Positions 17,604 through 25,322 of a stretch of DNA of 64,000 bases are shown one piece after another. This DNA comes from G965200765 sp965203865. Its GTDB lineage: Bacteria; Pseudomonadota; Gammaproteobacteria; Arenicellales; JAJDZL01. Numbering within the stretch: position 1 is the stretch's first letter; the number at the start of each line of letters is the position of its first letter. A program made the translations under genes and the position numbers. Under the pieces are notes generated by a model, which did not search any database, was not told where the DNA came from, and saw only the letters and a program-made list of their open reading frames with translations. Location: positions 2,852,001 to 2,916,000 of the forward strand of contig OZ241916.1 in assembly GCA_965203865.1 (NCBI GenBank), written 5' to 3'.

Positions 17604-18941
17604 ATGGCATCGGTAAGAGAAGGTTCACTGGAAGCACCGAAACGTTTCCCGGTGAACTGGAAAGAAACTGACTTTTTGGATGAAACCAGTTTGTTTGAAG
17701 AACTGGACCGTGTCTTCGACATCTGTCACGGATGCCGAAGATGCTTTAATCTTTGTAATTCGTTCCCTACCCTGTTCGATGCAATCGACGAATCGGACAC
17801 AATGGAACTGGACGGGGTTGACAAGGAAATCTACTGGAATGTAGTCGACCATTGCTATCTCTGCGATATGTGCTTCATGACAAAGTGTCCGTATGTTCCA
17901 CCGCACGAGTGGGAAATCGATTTTCCGCATTTGATGCTGCGGGCAAAAATAGTCGGCAATAGCAAAGGCCGCCCCAGCATGCGCGACAATGTTATTTCAT
18001 CCACCGACACAATCGGAAAACTTGCCAGCATGCCGGTTGTTTTCCATGCGGTGAATACTTTCAACAAGAACAGCCTTGCGAGAACAGCCTTGCAAAGCAG
18101 TTTTGGCATTCACAAAAATGCCAACTTGCCAGAGTATGCAAGTTCAAGCCGGCACAGAAAATTGACCAATCGCAGTTCTTTAACCAAAGACTTGAATGAA
18201 GCCGGACCAACCAAGGGCAAGGTTGTGCTGTTTGCAACTTGCTACGGCAAGTACAACGACCCGAATATGAATGAAAATATCACTGCTGTATTTGAACACA
18301 ACGGGATTGCTGTGAAAGTCGCCAGTAGTGACGTGTGCTGCGGAATGCCAAAACTGGAAATTGGCGACATGAAAGCAGTGGAGCAACTGAAGAATCAAAA
18401 TATTCCTCTGCTTGCAGATTATGTTCGGGAGGGCTGGGACATTGTTGCTCCAATTCCTTCCTGCACACTCATGTTCAAGCAGGAACTGCCAATGCTTTTT
18501 CCCGATGACAGCGAAATTGCTTTGGTTCGGGATGCCATGTATGACCCGTCCGAGTACTTGATGCTCAGGTACAAGTATGAAAAGCTGGACGTGCGATTTG
18601 AAAACTCTCTTGGAAAAGTTGCCTATCATGTCGCCTGCCATCAAAGAGTGCAAAATATCGGATTGAAAACACGAGATCTGCTGGCTCTGGTGCCAGATAC
18701 CGAAATTGATGTCATTGAACGATGCTCGGGACACAATGGAACTTATGCGGTCAAGCGTGAGTTTTACGAAAACTCAAGGAAAATCTCAAAACCGGTCGAG
18801 AGTCGCGTGAAGCGATTCGACCCTGATCACCTGGTCAGCGACTGCGTACTGGCTGCCAGGCATATTGCCTACGGGCTAAAAGATTCGGAATTAAAGCCGC
18901 AACACCCAATTTCATTACTAAGACAAGCTTACGGAGTATAG
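17604..18941 (+). CDS. Heterodisulfide-reductase-related Fe-S oxidoreductase (GlpC/HdrD-like)
   Basis: 445 residues. Two ferredoxin-type [4Fe-4S] motifs lie near the N-terminus: CHGCRRCFNLC at about residue 39 and CYLCDMCFMTKCP at about 87. Two cysteine-rich CCG-type domains follow: CYGKYNDPN...VCCGMPKLEIGD around residues 213-252 and VACHQRVQNIG...ERCSGHNG around 345-380. This is the plan of GlpC/HdrD proteins, which pass electrons between quinone or ferredoxin-like carriers and a partner. Here it follows rubrerythrin and precedes DUF3501 by 5 bp, so feeding electrons to rubrerythrin is a reasonable inference. No membrane segment is visible. Confidence 0.85.
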   Translation: MASVREGSLEAPKRFPVNWKETDFLDETSLFEELDRVFDICHGCRRCFNLCNSFPTLFDAIDESDTMELDGVDKEIYWNVVDHCYLCDMCFMTKCPYVPPHEWEIDFPHLMLRAKIVGNSKGRPSMRDNVISSTDTIGKLASMPVVFHAVNTFNKNSLARTALQSSFGIHKNANLPEYASSSRHRKLTNRSSLTKDLNEAGPTKGKVVLFATCYGKYNDPNMNENITAVFEHNGIAVKVASSDVCCGMPKLEIGDMKAVEQLKNQNIPLLADYVREGWDIVAPIPSCTLMFKQELPMLFPDDSEIALVRDAMYDPSEYLMLRYKYEKLDVRFENSLGKVAYHVACHQRVQNIGLKTRDLLALVPDTEIDVIERCSGHNGTYAVKREFYENSRKISKPVESRVKRFDPDHLVSDCVLAARHIAYGLKDSELKPQHPISLLRQAYGV

Positions 18942-18946
18942 AAAAC

Positions 18947-19531
18947 TTGAAATATTTGACACGAGAAGAACTGCTATCACTTGAAGACTACACAGCAAAA
19001 CGCGACGACTTTCGCAAAAGGGCAATGAGCCACAAAAAAATGCGTCGGGTCCAAATCGGCCCGAATGCAACCCTGTTTTTCGAGGACAAGATTACCATCC
19101 ACTATCAGATTCAGGAAATCTTGCGAGTTGAAAAGATATTTGAAGCCGCTGACATTGAAGAAGAGCTCGCTGCCTACAATCCATTGATTCCCGACGGTTC
19201 AAACTGGAAAGCAACAATGATGATCGAATTCCCCGATGCTGATGAGCGTCGTATTGCGCTCACGAAGTTGATTGACATAGAGGACAAGGTTTGGGTAAAG
19301 ACCCCCGGTCAAAATAAAGTCTTTGCAATTGCAGATGAAGACCTTGAACGAGAAACCGATGAAAAAACCTCGGCTGTTCATTTTCTTCGCTTTGAATTGC
19401 CAAAAGAATTTATTGCATCCGTGAAGAATGGAAATACAATATCAGCAGGCATTGATCATGAAAATTATTCACACCTGGTTGACCCGGTTGCGGAAGAAAC
19501 ACGATTATCGTTAGCAAGCGACCTTGATTAA
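18947..19531 (+). CDS. DUF3501 family protein
   Basis: 194-residue cytosolic protein of the DUF3501 family, recognised by YLTREELLSLEDYTAKRDDFR, HKKMRRVQIGPNATLFFEDK and the tail AGIDHENYSHLVDPVAEETRL. The start is TTG, 5 bp after the Fe-S gene, so the genes are co-transcribed. No catalytic motif is evident. The rubrerythrin / Fe-S oxidoreductase / DUF3501 order recurs in alpha-, beta- and gammaproteobacteria and suggests a joint role in peroxide or iron-sulfur stress; the biochemical role is unknown. Confidence 0.85.
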   Translation: MKYLTREELLSLEDYTAKRDDFRKRAMSHKKMRRVQIGPNATLFFEDKITIHYQIQEILRVEKIFEAADIEEELAAYNPLIPDGSNWKATMMIEFPDADERRIALTKLIDIEDKVWVKTPGQNKVFAIADEDLERETDEKTSAVHFLRFELPKEFIASVKNGNTISAGIDHENYSHLVDPVAEETRLSLASDLD

Positions 19532-19686
19532 AATTGCATATTTATGAAAAATATTTTAACTCTTTACCTCCAGAAGCAATTTTCTATATTTGCCGGGGGG
19601 CAGTTCACAAGATTTGTATTCGCTTAGTACAATTGATTACTATTAGACTAGCAGTGTATGAAAACAGTTTTTAGGAGAATGATTTT

Positions 19687-20715
19687 ATGTCTGAAAATAA
19701 TAATGAAGAACTATATAAAAGATCAGACTTACTAAAAAAGATCGAAAAGGACCGAAACTCCAAAACAATTCTTTATATCACTGGTGACCGCCAAGGATTA
19801 GAAACAAGAATTGGACAAGATGTAGTTGACCTTTTTGTTGATCACTTAGATGCACTTGGGCCAGTAGATAAAATTTCCCTTGTTTTATATACACCGGGCG
19901 GTGATACATCAGCAGCGTGGAATCTAGTGAATCTTCTACATATGTTCTGTAATGATTTTGAAGTAATTGTGCCTGGGAAATGTATGAGCGCAGGTACTTT
20001 AATTGCTCTTGGCGCAAAAAGAATTGTCATGACAAAACAAGCAACTTTGGGACCTATAGATCCAACAATACAACATCCTTTAGGGCCATCTATCCACGGA
20101 GCTCATGATGATACAAAGGCTGGTGTTAGCGTCGAAGCTGTTAACGGCTATCTTGATGCAATTAGAGCGTGTAATGGAAGCAAAGAATTAGAAGGTAGGG
20201 CACTTTTAGATCTGTCAAACAAAGTTCACCCACTCGTGCTCGGACAGATATTTAGGTCTCGACAACAAATTCGAGACCTTGCTCGCCGTCTTTTGGAAAA
20301 AAATATCTGTGAAGATGATAAAATTGACAGAATAATTGGTTTTTTGTGTTCTGAATCAGGTAGCCATGATTACACCATCAACCGTAGGGAAGCATATCAA
20401 CTCGGATTGAATATTGAGAAATGTTCAGAAGAGTTGTATAATGTTCTAAGAGAGTTGCGGAAAAGTTACACAAATCAGTTGAAACTTCAAATACCGCATG
20501 AGCCGGGAAATTTATTAAGTGCTGGGGAAACAGCATCGTATACATTAATACGGGCTGTTATTGAAAGCACCAAATTTGGTGCCCATCATTTTATTTCTAA
20601 AGGTGATGTAGCGAAAAATTACTTTTTCGACCCATCCCAACCGGATAATATAGTTTTTAGACAACTAGTAATTCAAGATCAACGAGGTTTTGAAGGATGG
20701 CAAAAGGTAACATAA
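19687..20715 (+). CDS. ClpP-fold serine protease, SDH/SppA-like
   Basis: 342 residues, no signal peptide. The N-terminal half has the ClpP/crotonase fold: SLVLYTPGGDTSAAWNLVNLL (oxyanion glycines at about 70-72), KCMSAGTLIALGAKRIVM with candidate nucleophile Ser101, and LGPIDPTIQH with candidate His130. This matches the SDH_sah family of serine proteases (PF01972). The C-terminal half is helical and unassigned. AGGAGA precedes the ATG. The gene is visibly more AT-rich than its neighbours and stands between two conserved operons, so it may be acquired. Substrate unknown; some relatives occur in accessory or defence loci. Confidence 0.8.
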   Translation: MSENNNEELYKRSDLLKKIEKDRNSKTILYITGDRQGLETRIGQDVVDLFVDHLDALGPVDKISLVLYTPGGDTSAAWNLVNLLHMFCNDFEVIVPGKCMSAGTLIALGAKRIVMTKQATLGPIDPTIQHPLGPSIHGAHDDTKAGVSVEAVNGYLDAIRACNGSKELEGRALLDLSNKVHPLVLGQIFRSRQQIRDLARRLLEKNICEDDKIDRIIGFLCSESGSHDYTINRREAYQLGLNIEKCSEELYNVLRELRKSYTNQLKLQIPHEPGNLLSAGETASYTLIRAVIESTKFGAHHFISKGDVAKNYFFDPSQPDNIVFRQLVIQDQRGFEGWQKVT

Positions 20716-20927
20716 AAAAGATAATCTGGCAAAGAACATGCGCCAGTAGATGGGAACACGAAACCTCTGCTCCCGCATTCCATCTTCCTGATACGCTTGA
20801 TTGGTCTTGTATGTCCAACCAACGAAAAAATCAAGTATTTGTAGTGCCGCCTGCAAAAGTAGGAAAATCGCAGACAATTGGAACTCCCCAAAAAGAAAAC
20901 TTCTCAAGTTCAAACAATAAGCGCTAA
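20697..20927 (+). CDS. Possible small protein overlapping the protease gene
   Basis: 76-codon ORF starting at ATG 20697 inside the protease gene (19-bp overlap) with GAAGG just upstream. The product is basic (MAKGNIKKIIWQRTC...), without signal peptide or domain. The arrangement suggests translational coupling and a partner of the protease, but I do not recognise the protein. It could be a chance ORF. Confidence 0.35.
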   Translation: MAKGNIKKIIWQRTCASRWEHETSAPAFHLPDTLDWSCMSNQRKNQVFVVPPAKVGKSQTIGTPQKENFSSSNNKR

Positions 20928-21060
20928 TGATTTTGACACTGGGTCAATGGCAAGCTCTTTAACCGGAGATGAAGCGAGAATTTCAATATCGTTTGTTTAA
21001 ATTCAGGCGTGGCTAGATAAAATTTAGCGACAAAGCATAAATTCATGCCTGGCATCGGGG

Positions 21061-21066
21061 TATAAT
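21061..21066 (+). promoter_or_regulatory. Probable -10 box of the parE-parC operon
   Basis: Perfect TATAAT 50 bp before the GTG start of parE; no good -35 is visible at 16-18 bp upstream. Confidence 0.45.
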
Positions 21067-21115
21067 ATAGACCTTGACCATGAATAGGAACTTATCAATA
21101 CTCCCTTAAACTCGC

Positions 21116-23005
21116 GTGGCACATACGTACGACGCATCTGCAATTGAAGTCCTGGTGGGGCTTGAACCGGTTCGCAAGCGACCGGGCATGTACACTCAAA
21201 CTGAGCAACCCAATCATCTCGCTCAGGAAATTGTCGACAACAGCGTAGACGAAGTCATTGCCGGGTTTGCTAGTCAAATTGATATAACTCTGCACACCGA
21301 CCTCTCATTGAGCGTGAAAGACAACGGGCGCGGAATGCCCGTAGACATGCATCAAGAAGAAAACTTGCCCGGTGTAGAAGTAATCATGACCCGCCTGCAT
21401 GCCGGTGCAAAGTTTTCAAGCAAAAACTACATGCACTCCGGCGGATTGCACGGAGTCGGAGTATCTGTGGTCAACGCACTTTCCAAACGACTGGAAGTTG
21501 AAATTCGACGAGACGGCAAACTGCATCGGATGCTGTTTGAAGATGGAAACACTGTCGAACAACTACAGGTAGTCGAACAGGTTCGAAAAAACGATACCGG
21601 TTCCAAGGTTCAATTTTGGCCGGACGAGCAGTTCTTCGATTCGGTCAAGTTTAGTCTCCCCAGATTAAAGCATTTGCTATTGGCGAAAGCTGTACTTTGC
21701 CCAGGACTGCATATCAACTTCACTGATGAAAACAATTCGGAAAACAATGAGAGCTGGTTTTTCGAGGATGGTCTAGGGGACTACCTTGCCAATCAATTGA
21801 ACGGAAGCGAGCGAATTCCAGCTGAACCGATTATCTTTCACAAGAAATCAGATGATTCCCAAGTTGACTGGGTAGTGGTTTGGAGTCCTGAATCAGCTGA
21901 AACGATTACTGAAAGCTATGTAAATTTGATTCCAACTTCACTTGGCGGAACCCATGTGAATGGACTGCGAACAGGAATGACCGACGCTGTCCGAGAATTT
22001 TGCGAACTTCGGAACTTGCTGCCGCGAGGGATTCGAATTTCCGCAGAAGATGTCTGGAGGCATTGCAGTTTTGTACTTTCCGTACGCATGGACAACCCGC
22101 AATTCACCGGTCAAACCAAAGACAGGCTAACATCCCAGGGGATCGGCAAAACTGTTTCTGCAATTGCGAAAGACGCTTTCAGTCTCTGGCTTCACAAGCA
22201 TGTAACAGATGCAGAGCGAATTGCCCAGCTTTGCATTGAACTAGCCCGCAGTCGTCAACGTGCAAACAAGCAAGTTCAGAGAAAGAAATACGGGGCAGGT
22301 CCAGCACTGCCCGGCAAATTGACAGATTGCACAAGCGGAAACATTGAGCTTACAGAATTGTTTCTTGTAGAAGGCGATTCAGCCGGAGGTTCTGCACGAC
22401 AGGCCCGAAATCGGGAAACACAGGCCATACTGCCACTTCGGGGGAAAATTCTGAATACCTGGGAGATTGACTCAACTCAGGTTCTTGCATCAAACGAAGT
22501 ACATGATCTGGCGGTCGCTCTGGGAGTTGACCCGGGGTCTGACAATATTTCTGGACTACGATACGGGAAGGTATGTATTCTCGCCGACGCGGATTCTGAT
22601 GGTGCGCATATTGCCACGCTGCTATGTGCTCTCTTTGTCAGGCATTTTCGGAAGCTGGTGGAAAATGGTCGTATCTATGTAGCTCAGCCTCCACTGTATA
22701 GAGTTGATGCTGGAAAAGACGTGCACTATGTTTTGGACGATAGCGAACTGGACAGTGTAGTTGAAGAACTGGAAGCGAAAAAGCCGAAAAGGAAAGTTTC
22801 AATTCAGCGATTCAAGGGGTTGGGCGAGATGAACCCCAAGCAGTTGAAAGAAACTACAATGCATCCTGAAACTCGAAAACTGGTTCAATTGACACTGGAT
22901 GAACCTGCCAAGACAGACCGCTTGCTGAACATGCTTCTGGCGAAGAAAAAAGTAGCAGAACGCAAGAACTGGCTTACAGAATTCGGCGACCGCGCACAAT
23001 TGTAG
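21116..23005 (+). CDS. parE: DNA topoisomerase IV subunit B
   Basis: ATPase subunit of topoisomerase IV, which decatenates daughter chromosomes. 629 residues, the same as E. coli ParE. The GHKL site is visible in QEIVDNSVDEVIAGFA, VKDNGRGMPVDMH and SGGLHGVGVSVVNALS; the TOPRIM domain in LFLVEGDSAGGSARQARNRE, LPLRGKILNTW and ILADADSDGAHIATLL; the C-terminal RFKGLGEMNPKQLKETTM is typical. ParE rather than GyrB is supported by the short length (GyrB is about 800) and by parC downstream. GTG start at 21116. Confidence 0.95.
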   Translation: MAHTYDASAIEVLVGLEPVRKRPGMYTQTEQPNHLAQEIVDNSVDEVIAGFASQIDITLHTDLSLSVKDNGRGMPVDMHQEENLPGVEVIMTRLHAGAKFSSKNYMHSGGLHGVGVSVVNALSKRLEVEIRRDGKLHRMLFEDGNTVEQLQVVEQVRKNDTGSKVQFWPDEQFFDSVKFSLPRLKHLLLAKAVLCPGLHINFTDENNSENNESWFFEDGLGDYLANQLNGSERIPAEPIIFHKKSDDSQVDWVVVWSPESAETITESYVNLIPTSLGGTHVNGLRTGMTDAVREFCELRNLLPRGIRISAEDVWRHCSFVLSVRMDNPQFTGQTKDRLTSQGIGKTVSAIAKDAFSLWLHKHVTDAERIAQLCIELARSRQRANKQVQRKKYGAGPALPGKLTDCTSGNIELTELFLVEGDSAGGSARQARNRETQAILPLRGKILNTWEIDSTQVLASNEVHDLAVALGVDPGSDNISGLRYGKVCILADADSDGAHIATLLCALFVRHFRKLVENGRIYVAQPPLYRVDAGKDVHYVLDDSELDSVVEELEAKKPKRKVSIQRFKGLGEMNPKQLKETTMHPETRKLVQLTLDEPAKTDRLLNMLLAKKKVAERKNWLTEFGDRAQL

Positions 23006-23039
23006 TAATCATTGACGATTTCAAGTCGCCAGACCAGCC

Positions 23040-25322
23040 ATGCCGGATATAACATCTGAAGAATCCAAAAAGCAGGTACAACTGAGCCTGGTACTGAATC
23101 CAGACTCGGATTCGGAAAAAATAGTACTGGCCGATTTTGCTGAAAAGGCGTATCTCGACTACTCGATGTACGTCATTTTGGACCGTGCACTGCCTCATAT
23201 ATCCGACGGGCTGAAACCTGTACAGCGCAGGATCATTTATGCAATGTCCGAGTTGGGCCTGAGTGCAACAGCAAAGTTCAAAAAATCTGCCCGCACTGTT
23301 GGAGATGTAATCGGGAAGTTTCATCCGCACGGAGAAACTGCGGCATACGAAGCCATGGTGCTTATGGCGCAGCCGTTCTCTTATCGCTACCCCATTGTAG
23401 ACGGACAAGGAAACTGGGGCTCGCAGGACGATCCTAAATCTTTCGCAGCAATGCGCTACACCGAGTGCAGATTTGCTCCCTACGCGCAAGTTCTGCTTGA
23501 AGAGGTTTCTCAGGGCACAGTAGACTGGATACCGAACTTCGATGGTACTCTGAGAGAGCCTCAGCGACTTCCGGCACAACTTCCCAATGTTTTGCTAAAC
23601 GGCTCTTCAGGAATCGCTGTCGGAATGGCAACTGATATTCCGCCTCATAATATTTCCGAAGTCGTAAAGGCGTGTATCAAACTGCTACAGGAACCAAAAT
23701 CCACAGTTGAAGATCTATGCCAACTTATTCTTGCTCCTGACTTTCCTACTGAAGCAGAAATTACTACTCCTCGAGGTGAAATAGTTTCGATGTACGAGTC
23801 GGGCAACGGTTCCATTCGTCAGCGAGCATCCTGGAATACAGAAGGCAATTCAATTGTAATCACAGCACTGCCCTACCAAACTTCCGGCGCAAAAATTATG
23901 GAGCAAATTGGTTCGCAAATACTGGCCAAAAAACTTCCGATGGTTGTTGACTTGCGAGATGAATCGGATGAAGAGGAGCCCACCAGACTTGTACTGGAAT
24001 TAAAGAGTAATCGGACCAAAGCTCAACCTTTAATGAGCCATCTTTTCGCAACTACTGATTTAGAAAAAAGCCATCGCGTTAACCTGAACATGATTGGCCT
24101 GGATGGCAGACCCAGAGTCTACAATTTGAAAATTTTGCTTAAAGAGTGGCTTGAATTCAGATCGAACACAGTTTTAAAGAGACTGGAAAGCCGGCTAAGC
24201 ACTGTAAGCGACCGCTTGCACATATTGGACGGGTTGTTAATCGTATTTTTGGATATTGACGAAGTTATATACATTGTTCGTAATGAAGACGAGCCTAAAT
24301 CTGCATTAATGGAACGCTTTTCTCTTAGCGACAAACAGGCGGAAGCAATTCTGGAGATTCGTCTTCGCCAACTGGCAAAATTGGAAGAATTGAAAATTCG
24401 TCAAGAGCAATCAGAACTTGTCCAGGAAAAGACGGAGATAGAGTTGGTAATCGGGTCAAAACGAAGATTAAACACTCTGGTACGACAAGAACTTGAAGCT
24501 GCTTCGGAGAAATATGGAGACAAACGTCGCTCCCCGCTCAAGGAAGGCAGTGCAGCAAAGGCCTTTAGTGAAATCGATCTTATTACGACAGAATCAATTA
24601 CTGTTGTGCTATCAAAAATGGGCTGGATTCGCGTAGCAAAAGGACACGATATTGACCCGACATCACTGAGCTATCGCGAAGGAGACGAATTTCTGGAATG
24701 TGCAAAGGGTAAATCTGTTGACAATCTGATTTGCATGGATTCAATGGGCAGGACCTATTCACTTCAGGCTCATAAGTTATCTTCAGCAAGATCATTGGGA
24801 GAGCCGCTCACTAGCACCTTGACCCCGGATTCAGACGTGGGTTTTACCAGTGTAATTCTTGGCAAGAATGACTGGCACTGTTTTGTTGGCACCGATGAAG
24901 GTAAAGGATTTGTGACACCAGTTAGTGACATGATGGCAAAAAGCCGTAAAGGCAAAGCGACTCTGAGAGTACCAAAGGGGCATATGCCGCTACCTATGCA
25001 AACTATTTCGGATATGGAACAACTACTGGCTGTAGTCACATCGCACGGTAGACTGCTAATTTATTCCGTTAATGAACTACCTGTCATGTCAAAGGGTGGC
25101 GGGGCTCGTTTAATCAATCTCCCGCCAAAAGCTCGAAAAGAGGGAGAAAGAGTCAGCCATGTAAAAATTCTGTCCATTAAGGATGAATTAATATTGCACT
25201 CTGGCAAACGCTATATGCGATTGAAGAAATCTGAATTTGAAAACTATTTGGGGGCAAGAGCACTTAGAGGGACCCTTCTTCCAAAAGGATTCCGGCACGT
25301 ACACAAAGCTGAAGTGGAATGA
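23040..25322 (+). CDS. parC: DNA topoisomerase IV subunit A
   Basis: Breakage-reunion subunit of topoisomerase IV, 760 residues. SMYVILDRALPHISDGLKPVQRRIIYAM starts the winged-helix region; the catalytic tyrosine is in AAMRYTECRFAPYAQ. The quinolone-determining region reads KFHPHGETAAYEAMV, so Thr occupies the position of E. coli Ser80 and Glu the position of Asp79. The C-terminal beta-pinwheel is present (IRVAKGHDID...TPVSDMMAKSRKGKATLRVP). The gene begins 34 bp after parE. Its stop overlaps the ATG of the next gene as ATGA, tying the following five-gene cassette to this operon. Confidence 0.96.
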   Translation: MPDITSEESKKQVQLSLVLNPDSDSEKIVLADFAEKAYLDYSMYVILDRALPHISDGLKPVQRRIIYAMSELGLSATAKFKKSARTVGDVIGKFHPHGETAAYEAMVLMAQPFSYRYPIVDGQGNWGSQDDPKSFAAMRYTECRFAPYAQVLLEEVSQGTVDWIPNFDGTLREPQRLPAQLPNVLLNGSSGIAVGMATDIPPHNISEVVKACIKLLQEPKSTVEDLCQLILAPDFPTEAEITTPRGEIVSMYESGNGSIRQRASWNTEGNSIVITALPYQTSGAKIMEQIGSQILAKKLPMVVDLRDESDEEEPTRLVLELKSNRTKAQPLMSHLFATTDLEKSHRVNLNMIGLDGRPRVYNLKILLKEWLEFRSNTVLKRLESRLSTVSDRLHILDGLLIVFLDIDEVIYIVRNEDEPKSALMERFSLSDKQAEAILEIRLRQLAKLEELKIRQEQSELVQEKTEIELVIGSKRRLNTLVRQELEAASEKYGDKRRSPLKEGSAAKAFSEIDLITTESITVVLSKMGWIRVAKGHDIDPTSLSYREGDEFLECAKGKSVDNLICMDSMGRTYSLQAHKLSSARSLGEPLTSTLTPDSDVGFTSVILGKNDWHCFVGTDEGKGFVTPVSDMMAKSRKGKATLRVPKGHMPLPMQTISDMEQLLAVVTSHGRLLIYSVNELPVMSKGGGARLINLPPKARKEGERVSHVKILSIKDELILHSGKRYMRLKKSEFENYLGARALRGTLLPKGFRHVHKAEVE

